Below, in pieces: positions 6,554-12,709 of a stretch of DNA of 12,709 nt; positions within the stretch are counted from its first letter, which is position 1, and each line of letters begins with the position of its first letter. This DNA comes from Nitrospirota bacterium (GTDB lineage: Bacteria > Nitrospirota > Nitrospiria > Nitrospirales > Nitrospiraceae). Both the position numbers and the translations under genes were made by a program. Location of the stretch: positions 1 to 12,709 of the forward strand of contig JACRLS010000187.1 in NCBI GenBank assembly GCA_016235225.1. Direction: 5' to 3'. Under the pieces are notes generated by a model, which had not been told where the DNA came from, did not search any database, and saw nothing but the letters and a program-made list of their open reading frames with translations.

Positions 6554-6595
6554 TGTCCACTGACCACATAGCTCTGGCCCCCTGAGCCATTCGTC

Positions 6596-7182
6596 ATGAT
6601 CCAGCTCTTCCACGTCTGGAAGTTTTACGACCGGCGTCCGGCGCTCTGCGATCTATCCTTTCAAATCGGGAAGGGCGAATTCGTGTTGATCCGAGGGGCC
6701 AGCGGGGCCGGCAAGAGCACCCTGCTCAAGCTGCTGTTTCGCGCGGAACTGCCTGATGAAGGCCAGGTGCTGGTCCACGAGCGCAATCTGGCCCGGCTCA
6801 GTCTGTCGGAGGTTCCCACATTGAGACGCGGCATGGGCGTGGTGTTCCAGGATTTCCGTCTGCTGCCGAAGAAGACCGTGTTTGAGAATGTGGCCCTCCC
6901 GATGCTGGTGCAGGGGAAGGAGGCCTTTGAGACCCGTATGAAAGTCGCCGAGGCGCTGAATGCGGTGGGATTATCGGTGAAGCGGGACTGCCGGCCGGCG
7001 ACGCTCTCCGCCGGTGAGCAGCAACGCGCGCCGACATCATCGACGTCTTCAAGGCAATTCATGCGCGGGGCACCACGGTGGTGTTGGCGAGCCATGACCC
7101 GCACGTGACGGCGCGGCTCTCCTGCCGCGTGATGACGTTGACGCACGGGAAACTCGAGACCGACGAAGGCGGCCTGCGATGA
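6596..7182 (+). pseudogene. ftsE: Cell division ATP-binding protein FtsE, disrupted by internal deletion and frameshift
   Basis: FtsE is the cytoplasmic ATPase of the FtsEX complex, which controls periplasmic murein hydrolase activators during division. The first 144 residues from ATG 6596 are good FtsE: Walker A GASGAGKST (34-42), FRAELPDEGQ, Q-loop VVFQDFRLLP with Gln85, and the signature LSAGEQQR (137-144; usually LSGGEQQR). The frame then changes and reaches a TGA at 7106-7108. The true C-terminal part lies in another frame from 7030 (ADIIDVFKAIHARGTT, then VVLASHD with the switch His) to the TGA at 7180-7182, which overlaps the ftsX ATG as ATGA. Against E. coli FtsE (222 residues), about 27-28 residues are missing, including Walker B and the D-loop (LLADEPTGNLD). 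The two parts total 194 residues. No clear RBS is seen. It may be a sequence error. Confidence 0.9.
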
Positions 7183-8078
7183 ATCGTCTGCGGTACTTTT
7201 TGCAGGAAGCCATGGGAAACATTCGGCTGAACAGGACGACCACTGTCTTGGCCATCGGCACGACCGCCTTCACGCTGGCCTGTTTCGGGGTGTTCCTCCT
7301 GCTCTATCTCAATCTCAGGACGATGGTGGGCTCGTTGCAGGACGAGTTGAAAGCGATGGTATACCTCCAGGACATGCTCCCTGCGCAGGGAGTCATGGAG
7401 GTGGAGCGACACTTGAGAGCCGATCGTGAAGTGGCGTCGCTCACCTACGTGTCCAAGGAGAAGGCGCTGACGGAGTTTATGCGCGCGTTTCCATCCGAGC
7501 ACGATCTGCTCAAGGGGCTGGGCGACAATCCCTTGCCCGCGTCCTTTGAGGTCACCCTCGCGCCTGAATACCGCTCCTCGGATGCGGTCATGCGATGGGC
7601 GGAACGCACGCGCCTGACTCCAGGGGTGGCGCAGGTGCAATATAGTCGCGACTGGATCGACAATCTGGCGCGGTTGCTGTTTTTTCTCGAGGTCGTCGCC
7701 CTGGCCGTCGGGACCATCCTGGCCGCCGCGTCGATCACGATCATCGCGAATACCATTCGGCTGACCTTGCTCGCGCGCCAAGAGGAGCGTGAGATCATGC
7801 GGCTGATCGGCGCGACGCAGACCTTCGTGAAGGCGCCCTATGTCCTCGAAGGGGCTCTGTTCGGCCTGGTGGGGGCTGCGCTCTCCCTGGCATTACTGAA
7901 GGGCGGATTCGAGTTTATGAAGATGCGATTGGACCAGCCGGGGCAAGCTCTGGGGTTCGAGATGGCCATGAGTTTTTTCCCGACGAAGGTCTCGCTGATG
8001 CTGGTGCTGGCCGGCCTACTGGTCGGGTGTACGGGGAGTCTGCTCTCCCTCATTGGATTCGAGAAGGGCAAACTGTGA
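7179..8078 (+). CDS. ftsX: Cell division protein FtsX
   Basis: A 299-residue permease-like subunit of FtsEX, in the inner membrane. It has four predicted transmembrane helices: about 22-45, 167-190, 221-241 and 271-293. A large periplasmic domain lies between the first and second (about 46-165), the part that contacts EnvC-like activators in E. coli. The family segment RLTLLARQEEREIMRLIGAT after TM2 (194-213) is well conserved, as is FVKAPYVLEGALFGLVGA leading into TM3. The start ATG overlaps the ftsE stop (ATGA) and the last codons overlap the envC-like start (GTGA). ftsE, ftsX and envC therefore form a translationally coupled set. Confidence 0.95.
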   Translation: MNRLRYFLQEAMGNIRLNRTTTVLAIGTTAFTLACFGVFLLLYLNLRTMVGSLQDELKAMVYLQDMLPAQGVMEVERHLRADREVASLTYVSKEKALTEFMRAFPSEHDLLKGLGDNPLPASFEVTLAPEYRSSDAVMRWAERTRLTPGVAQVQYSRDWIDNLARLLFFLEVVALAVGTILAAASITIIANTIRLTLLARQEEREIMRLIGATQTFVKAPYVLEGALFGLVGAALSLALLKGGFEFMKMRLDQPGQALGFEMAMSFFPTKVSLMLVLAGLLVGCTGSLLSLIGFEKGKL

Positions 8079-9271
8079 GTCCAAGCCTGCTGGTTCTCAT
8101 GGGATGGCTCATCCTGGCCTGGCCGTTAAATCAGCCGGCCTGGGCCGCGAAGGATCGGCATGACCCCATCTCTCAGAAAATCGACCGGGAGCGGCGCACG
8201 CTGGACAAGCTCAAGAAAGAGATCAAGGAAAAGCAGCATCAGGCGAAGGCGGTGGAGAAGCAGAAGGAATCGGTGGTCCAGGTCATCCATGATCTGGATA
8301 ACCGCTTGCACCGCAGCCGATCCGACTATGCCGCCATCACCAAGAATCTGAAGCAGAAGGACAAGGCGCTTGCCGACATTACCGACAATCTGACGACCTT
8401 GCGCGAGAGGATTCAACAGCGGCGGGGGTCCATTCTGGCCCGTGTGCGTGTACAATACATGGAGGGCCGACACGCCTCCTTGCGGGCCGTCCTGGCATCC
8501 AACAGTTATCCGGAATTTCAACGCCGGGCGAAGTATTTATCGGTGGCGTCCAGGCGGGAATACGATCTGATTGAGGCCTACCGCGCCGATGTGGGGGCGC
8601 TCGAGACGACGGAGCAGCAGTTGGAGGTCGCGCGCCGGGAGGTGTTGGCCACGAAGGAGCAGACTGAGCGTCAGTTGGCCGAGATCAAGGGCCTCAAGCA
8701 CGACAAACGTGTGATCCTGGCCAAGATCGTTCACGAGAAGGAAGCCTATGACCGGGCGTTGGAGGACCTGCAGCGATCGGCTGGCCGGGTCGATTCCCTG
8801 CTCAAGGAATTGGAGGGACGGAAGCATGTCGCCTTGGCCAGGCCTCGAAAGGACATTCGTCCCATCCCGCCGTCGAAAGGGATTTTCCAGTGGCCTGCGG
8901 ACGGGGAAGTGGTATCCTATTTCGGACGGCATAGGCATCCCACGTTCGACACCTATGTGCAGCACAAGGGGATTGAAATCCGGGCCGCCGAGGGGGCGGC
9001 GATCCGGTCGGTCTCAGATGGGACCGTGGCCTATGCCGATTGGCTGAAGGGGTATGGGCTTGTGCTGATTCTTGATCATCCCAACGGGTTTTTCTCATTA
9101 TACGCGCATGCCTTAAAGCTCCTGGTGAAGGTAGGCGAGCAGGTGCGCGCGGGACAGATCATCGGCGAGGCCGGCGATACCGGCATGACAGGGGAGAGTA
9201 CGCTCTACTTCGAACTCCGCGACGGTGCAGAACCGGTGGACCCATTGGCCTGGTTGGCCAGACGCGGTTGA
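8075..9271 (+). CDS. envC: EnvC-like murein hydrolase activator (coiled coil plus degenerate LytM/M23 domain)
   Basis: A 398-residue periplasmic protein if read from GTG 8075, which overlaps the ftsX stop as GTGA. A longer in-frame reading inside ftsX is unlikely, because 8075 gives a clean signal peptide (LLVLMGWLILAWPLNQPAWA, cleavage near residue 24). Residues about 30-255 are charged, heptad-like coiled coil, including RERIQQRRGSILARVRVQYM. The LytM (peptidase M23) fold starts at about 269 (GIFQWPADGEVVSYFG). The metalloprotease ligands are partly lost: the usual HxGxD is HKGIE (His297, Glu301), YAH keeps His345, and the last HLHFE is TLYFE (376-380). This degeneracy fits an EnvC-type activator of amidases that works under FtsEX control rather than an active peptidase. 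The spacer to ctpA is 26 bases. Confidence 0.88.
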   Translation: MSPSLLVLMGWLILAWPLNQPAWAAKDRHDPISQKIDRERRTLDKLKKEIKEKQHQAKAVEKQKESVVQVIHDLDNRLHRSRSDYAAITKNLKQKDKALADITDNLTTLRERIQQRRGSILARVRVQYMEGRHASLRAVLASNSYPEFQRRAKYLSVASRREYDLIEAYRADVGALETTEQQLEVARREVLATKEQTERQLAEIKGLKHDKRVILAKIVHEKEAYDRALEDLQRSAGRVDSLLKELEGRKHVALARPRKDIRPIPPSKGIFQWPADGEVVSYFGRHRHPTFDTYVQHKGIEIRAAEGAAIRSVSDGTVAYADWLKGYGLVLILDHPNGFFSLYAHALKLLVKVGEQVRAGQIIGEAGDTGMTGESTLYFELRDGAEPVDPLAWLARRG

Positions 9272-9297
9272 GACGGGAAGGAAAGGATACGCACATC

Positions 9298-10620
9298 ATG
9301 GAACAGAACGGGCAACGGCGTTGGTTGGTGATGGGACCGCTCATGGTCCTGACCCTGGTTGTCGGGGTCGTGATCGGCAAGGGTTGGGAGCGGACGGGCC
9401 ATGCGTCCGAAACCTATGAGGAGCTCAAGACCTTCTCGGAAGTCCTCACCCAGATCCAGAAGCATTACGTGGAGGAGGCCAAGGTCAAGGAATTGGTCCA
9501 GGGGGCCATCCGCGGGATGCTGGCGACGCTGGATCCGCACTCCGCCTACATGACGCCGGAAATGTATAAGGAGATCCAGGTCGAGACCAAGGGGGAATTC
9601 GGCGGCGTCGGGATCCAGATCGGGATCAAGGACAACCGCTTGGCGGTCATTGCGCCGATCGAGGGGACGCCGGCGCACAAGGCGGGGATCAAAGCCGGCG
9701 ACTTTATCATCAAGGTGAATGAGGAGACGACCAAGGATCTGACTCTCATGGACGCGGTGCAGCGCATGCGGGGGCCGAGGGGCACCAAGGTGGTTCTGAC
9801 GATTCAGCGGGACGGCGTCAACGATTCGATGGTCTTTACCCTCGTCCGCGACACCATCAAGATCGAAAGCGTGAAGAGCAAGCTGTTGGAGGGGAATATC
9901 GCCTACGTCCGGCTGACACAGTTCCAGGAGCAAAGCGGCAAGGACCTCGCCAAAGCGCTCAAGCAATTGAGGGATCAGAAGGCGCAATCCACGATCCTAG
10001 ATCTGCGGAACAATCCGGGCGGGCTCCTGACGACGGCGGTCGAGGTGTCCGAGCAGTTCGTCGCGCCCGGCAAGTTGATCGTCTATGTGAAGAGTCGGGA
10101 TGGACGCAAGGATGAATATGTCTCGCGCGTCAAGGATCAGCCGGAAGACTATCCCATGATCGTCCTGGTCAACGAGGGGTCAGCCAGCGCGTCGGAGATC
10201 GTGGCCGGGGCCCTCCAAGATTGGGGGCGCGCGGTCGTCATCGGCAATCAGACCTTCGGCAAGGGCTCCGTCCAGACGATTCTGCCGCTCCAGGACGGAT
10301 CTGGGTTGCGGCTGACCACGGCCAAATACTACACGCCGAAGGGACGCTCGATTCAATCCACCGGCATCACGCCCGACATCGTGGTGAAAGCGAAGGCCGC
10401 GCCGGTCGTCAAGCCCGGCGAGAAGGACGCGGAGGGCAAACCACACAAGGGTCCTGAGAGTGCGCCGCCGCCGGCCAAGCCAGGCGATGAGGGCGCGTCG
10501 AAGGCCCCGGGTGCAGCCGGCGCGGAAGGCGCCGAGACCAGCGAGGACGACCCGCAGCTCCAAAAAGCGATCGAGCTGCTGAAGACCTGGAAGATTTTTA
10601 AGGAGCTTCGGCCGGTCTAG
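9298..10620 (+). CDS. ctpA: Carboxy-terminal processing protease CtpA (peptidase S41)
   Basis: A 440-residue envelope serine protease that trims or degrades periplasmic proteins from their C-termini. ATG 9298 is chosen over an in-frame upstream start at 9268, since GGAAGGAAAGG lies just before it. Residues 9-27 form a membrane anchor or signal segment. The family start TFSEVLTQIQKHYVEE (45-60) and GMLATLDPHSAYM (73-85) are followed by a PDZ domain (about 94-175, FGGVGIQIGI). The catalytic core has LDLRNNPGG, NEGSASASEI with nucleophile Ser297, and TFGKGSVQ with Lys322, 25 residues apart as in Prc and D1P. The C-terminus has a Pro/Ala/Gly/Lys-rich linker (about 375-418) before a final helix. 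A 46-bp segment of that linker recurs downstream at 11044-11089. Confidence 0.96.
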   Translation: MEQNGQRRWLVMGPLMVLTLVVGVVIGKGWERTGHASETYEELKTFSEVLTQIQKHYVEEAKVKELVQGAIRGMLATLDPHSAYMTPEMYKEIQVETKGEFGGVGIQIGIKDNRLAVIAPIEGTPAHKAGIKAGDFIIKVNEETTKDLTLMDAVQRMRGPRGTKVVLTIQRDGVNDSMVFTLVRDTIKIESVKSKLLEGNIAYVRLTQFQEQSGKDLAKALKQLRDQKAQSTILDLRNNPGGLLTTAVEVSEQFVAPGKLIVYVKSRDGRKDEYVSRVKDQPEDYPMIVLVNEGSASASEIVAGALQDWGRAVVIGNQTFGKGSVQTILPLQDGSGLRLTTAKYYTPKGRSIQSTGITPDIVVKAKAAPVVKPGEKDAEGKPHKGPESAPPPAKPGDEGASKAPGAAGAEGAETSEDDPQLQKAIELLKTWKIFKELRPV

Positions 10621-10623
10621 ATA

Positions 10624-10659
10624 GGGACTGGCTCCGCCGTCTGCGGCGGTGCCTGTCCC
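10624..10659. repeat. REP-like 36-bp palindrome after ctpA
   Basis: GGGAC-T-GGC-T-CCGCCG pairs with CGGCGG-T-GCC-T-GTCCC around a TCTG tetraloop, giving 14 base pairs with two T-T mismatches. It starts three bases after the ctpA stop codon. The stem is strong enough to stall RNA polymerase or protect the 3' end of the message, but the T tract of an intrinsic terminator is absent. The GGGACTGGCTCC / GGTGCCTGTCCC arms resemble a dispersed repeat I recall near REP-associated (RAYT) transposases. That link is from memory and no such transposase is present here. Confidence 0.8.
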
Positions 10660-10702
10660 TGTGCCCCGGCCCAGCCGATTGTTCCTTCAGGGCTCCAACT
10701 TG

Positions 10703-10731
10703 TTGACGGGGCATCACAAACGGGATACTGT
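10703..10731 (+). promoter_or_regulatory. Candidate promoter placing transcription start at the antitoxin ATG
   Basis: TTGACG (10703-10708, 5 of 6) and TACTGT (10726-10731, 3 of 6) are 17 bases apart. The ATG at 10739 begins eight bases after the last -10 base, where transcription normally starts, so the message would be leaderless. This agrees with the lack of any Shine-Dalgarno sequence before that ATG. Confidence 0.4.
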
Positions 10732-10738
10732 GATCCTT

Positions 10739-11026
10739 ATGGTTGGCACGACCAAACGACTCTCCGTGGCGCTCGATCACCGACTTCTGGCCGAAGCGAG
10801 ACGATTGACCCGCTCGCGAACCAAGCGAGCGACCATCGCTAAAGCCCTTGAGGAACTTGTGAAGTTAGAGCGTCGCAAGGCATTGGCGCATGCGCTGGGC
10901 GCCGGAATCTTTGAAACCACCGAAGCTGAGTTCCGCTCTCGCCGCCCCGTCGCACGCATGCCGGCTTCTGATCTCGGGCCTCGCCTCATCGACACCAGCT
11001 TCCTCAAGAAGCAGAGCAAGCCATAG
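10739..11026 (+). CDS. Orphan VapB-like ribbon-helix-helix antitoxin
   Basis: A 95-residue basic protein from ATG 10739. An upstream in-frame start at 10649 would run through half of the palindrome and the promoter, so I reject it. Residues about 5-45 (TKRLSVALDHRLLAEARR, then RTKRATIAKALEELV) look like the DNA-binding ribbon-helix-helix of VapB-type type II antitoxins, which repress their own operon. The tail FETTEAEFRSRR would be the toxin-binding part. The expected VapC toxin (PIN RNase) gene directly downstream is absent. What follows is a ctpA-like fragment and an insertion sequence. The C-terminus reads RLIDTSFLKK, which resembles the first strand of a PIN domain. The VapB call is by pattern recognition and is moderately sure. 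Confidence 0.6.
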   Translation: MVGTTKRLSVALDHRLLAEARRLTRSRTKRATIAKALEELVKLERRKALAHALGAGIFETTEAEFRSRRPVARMPASDLGPRLIDTSFLKKQSKP

Positions 11027-11043
11027 TCGCTGCTGGGTAATCC

Positions 11044-11089
11044 GGCGATAAAGGTGCATCGAAGGCGCCGGGGGCGGCTGGTGCAGAAG
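11044..11089 (+). pseudogene. Diverged fragment of a ctpA linker region
   Basis: This 46-bp segment aligns without gaps to ctpA positions 10483-10528 with about 36 of 46 identical bases. Read in the matching frame it encodes GDKGASKAPGAAGAE, against GDEGASKAPGAAGAE in ctpA. Nearly all base differences fall in third codon positions and are silent. A stop (TAA, 11038-11040) precedes it in frame and no start is available, so it is a relic. The frame stays open to a TGA at 11167-11169, but similarity to ctpA ends after about 15 codons. Confidence 0.7.
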
Positions 11090-11164
11090 TGGCCGTTCCG
11101 TTCCAGCCGAGGCAGAGGCCCTTGGAATACGGTCGCACTCCTGTACTAGGGGCGTGTCGTATTA

Positions 11165-12709
11165 CCTGAATTTTGCACCACTATGCTGATTTCCGACTCT
11201 GTGCTGATTTCTATCGCATGGGATTCTCCTGCTTTGCGCTGCGTGCAAGAATGTCTTTGCACGGCAGCAGCATGACAGCCAAGCCGTTACGCCGCCGCCC
11301 GCGCCTCCTTTCGACGGCGATCCAGATAGTCCAGGAAGTCGACCACCCCGGCGGCCCGCTGCTCATGCACAGAGTAGCAAACTTCGTCACGGTTGCTGTG
11401 GAAGCGAATCTTTGCGGCGACGAAGAGCATCTTGAGCCGGGCGATGCGGATCGTGTGATCGGGCATCGCGATTCGCAGCGGTTCGGGGACCGCTGTGCCC
11501 TGGTGCTGTTGCCGCTCGGCATGGCCCGCCAACATCTTCATCCATCGCCACAGGTTATAGGCCAGCATCACGATCTGGAAGAAGGCATGATGGGCTTGAA
11601 AGCGCCTGGAGGGAATCGCCAGCACGCCTTCCCGCTGGGCTTCCCCAATGAGATTCTCCACGTCCGCCCGTTGATCGTAGGCGTCAATGATCCGATGCGG
11701 ATGTGCGTGTTCGTTGGTCACAAACACGCGATAGACGTCGTTCTCGGCGTCCAGCAGCTTCAATTGCCGATTCCCCATCTGGTCCTTGCGAATCCGCATC
11801 ACCACAAAACGGCAGGGCTGCTCCCAGCCCATTGGCTGAGACACGCACTCGTTGTCGTCGTACTTCCCGTGCCGATACCACCCGTCGTCGGGAAAGGGCG
11901 GATCGCATCGCTTGTTACCGAAGGTGAACCGAAACCCCTCAGCCAGACAGGCGTTCACGCTCTCCCAGCCGATGAACTCCCCGTCCCCGCGCACATGCAC
12001 CTCCCGCACCAATTCGGGCAACTGTTTGCGGAACTGTCCAATCTGGCAGGCGACTTCCTCGTTGCGGATCGTCTCGCCACGTCGTTGCGTCCCGCACAGG
12101 TACTCGCGGGTCTCGTCCAGAAAGCACAGGACCGGCCGCAGCCCCTTCTTGCCGCGATGCTTCGTGTTGTGCCCCTTGCGCGCCCCCTCGATCGCCCCAT
12201 ACACCGTGGCCACGGTCGTATCGATATTCACCGTGACCCGTCGCGGCGCATACGCGCACAACACCCACACCCTCGCCCGCAAGGCCGCCCCCAGTCGCAG
12301 CCGCGAGGCCGACTGCACAATCCCCAGCGAGGTCAGATACCGCCAGAACGTACTGACCGCCGGCAACAAGCCCACGCGCAAGATCCCGCAGACCATCGCG
12401 TCGGTCCGCACATACGCGAAGTGGCCCAGCCGTTGAAACCCGATGAACAGCAGCATCAGCATCCCCAGCACCATGCGATACCCGCCCAGATGCGCCTCCC
12501 GTTTCGGATGCACGTAGTGTGCGGCAAACGCCTTCTCGAAGCCGATCAGGTCCAGAAACTTCACCAGCGCCAGCAATCCGCCAAACGCCGTCAACCGCTC
12601 CGAGCACTCCCCGTACGGCGTGTCCGGCGTGATCGTCGTGCGCCGACCCTTGCACTCATTCCTCGTCTCGTGTCCCGCTTGCTCGTCAGCCCGTTTCCCA
12701 CCATTCTTG
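11165..12709 (-). mobile_element. IS1380-family insertion sequence, truncated by the window edge
   Basis: The element is defined by the transposase gene plus a likely end at 11165, where CCTGAATTTTGCACC begins after a possible target duplication ATTA (11161-11164). IS1380-family ends typically begin with CC and duplicate four bases, which this fits. The opposite end lies beyond 12709, so the inverted repeat and target duplication cannot be verified. Two direct copies of TGCTGATTTC (11184-11193 and 11202-11211) lie just inside the end and may be transposase-binding sites. Confidence 0.75.
11287..12709 (-). CDS. IS1380-family DDE transposase, 5' end outside the window
   Basis: The reverse strand is open from the right edge to a TAA at 11287-11289. 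A TTG at 12594 would give 435 residues, but the frame continues upstream for 38 codons (including TPDTPYGECSER) with no other start, so the true start is probably off the window. Counting from that TTG, the catalytic triad appears complete: Asp125 in NIDTT, Asp204 in RGDGEF, and Glu313 in RADVENLIGE. Further features are LTAFGGLLALVKFLD at the N-terminus, KHRGKKGLRPVLCF, and QAHHAFFQIVMLAYNLWRW after the Glu. These are typical of the IS1380 family. No internal stop or frameshift is seen, so the enzyme is probably intact. It runs against the housekeeping cluster. Confidence 0.88.
   Translation of the reverse strand, partial: KNGGKRADEQAGHETRNECKGRRTTITPDTPYGECSERLTAFGGLLALVKFLDLIGFEKAFAAHYVHPKREAHLGGYRMVLGMLMLLFIGFQRLGHFAYVRTDAMVCGILRVGLLPAVSTFWRYLTSLGIVQSASRLRLGAALRARVWVLCAYAPRRVTVNIDTTVATVYGAIEGARKGHNTKHRGKKGLRPVLCFLDETREYLCGTQRRGETIRNEEVACQIGQFRKQLPELVREVHVRGDGEFIGWESVNACLAEGFRFTFGNKRCDPPFPDDGWYRHGKYDDNECVSQPMGWEQPCRFVVMRIRKDQMGNRQLKLLDAENDVYRVFVTNEHAHPHRIIDAYDQRADVENLIGEAQREGVLAIPSRRFQAHHAFFQIVMLAYNLWRWMKMLAGHAERQQHQGTAVPEPLRIAMPDHTIRIARLKMLFVAAKIRFHSNRDEVCYSVHEQRAAGVVDFLDYLDRRRKEARAAA

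Noticed and set aside
7025..7108. Programmed frameshift or deliberately short FtsE isoform
   Set aside because: Walker B is absent from every frame around the junction, so no translational event could produce an active ATPase.
10624..10659. Intrinsic transcription terminator of the ftsE-ctpA operon
   Set aside because: The stem is strong, but no T tract follows (the next bases are TGTGCCCCGG). It is better described as a REP-like palindrome, although it may still affect the 3' end of the message.
11027..11164. VapC toxin gene downstream of the antitoxin
   Set aside because: No PIN-domain reading frame is present. The stretch holds the ctpA-like relic and the IS boundary.

Overview
The window looks like a complete or nearly complete contig from a GC-rich Gram-negative bacterium, most likely a Nitrospira-like member of the Nitrospirota. 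This is my judgement from gene order and protein character, not from a search. It starts inside one gene and ends inside a transposase, as metagenome contigs that break at multicopy insertion sequences often do.

Layout. At 1-191 (minus) lies the 5' part of a small membrane protein resembling DUF4321. It is divergent from a lipoprotein gene of unknown function at 332-1483. A gene-free stretch of about 430 bp follows. Then comes a conserved translation and secretion cluster on the plus strand: ffh (SRP GTPase, disrupted), rpsP (bS16), rimM (30S maturation), trmD (tRNA m1G37 methylase), rplS (bL19), rnhB (RNase HII) and yraN (UPF0102). It runs into a cell-envelope cluster: ftsE (ATPase, disrupted), ftsX, an envC-like murein hydrolase activator and ctpA (S41 protease). 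Many junctions overlap (rimM/trmD, rnhB/yraN, ftsE/ftsX, ftsX/envC), which fits polycistronic transcription. FtsE and FtsX would form the membrane complex that controls the periplasmic EnvC-like protein. CtpA proteases often act on cell-wall hydrolases or their regulators.

From 10.6 kb the character changes to accessory DNA: a strong REP-like palindrome, an orphan VapB-like antitoxin that may be made from a leaderless mRNA, a 46-bp diverged copy of the ctpA linker region, and an IS1380-family element on the minus strand that runs off the right edge.

The main oddity is that two genes for essential or near-essential P-loop NTPases, ffh and ftsE, each carry an internal deletion that also shifts the frame. 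One removes the G3 (DTAG) segment and the other removes Walker B. In both cases the residues lost cannot be restored by frameshifting. Assembly or consensus error is the most likely cause, but a real lesion or strain mixture cannot be excluded. The other notable theme is that all four of the longer spacers between ffh and the antitoxin gene hold repeats, of five kinds: a hexamer array, a heptamer array, a dispersed inverted-repeat module, a GTCAGTG inverted repeat and a REP-like palindrome. One of these modules appears to supply the ribosome binding site of rimM. I see no clear new multi-gene defence or metabolic system here.
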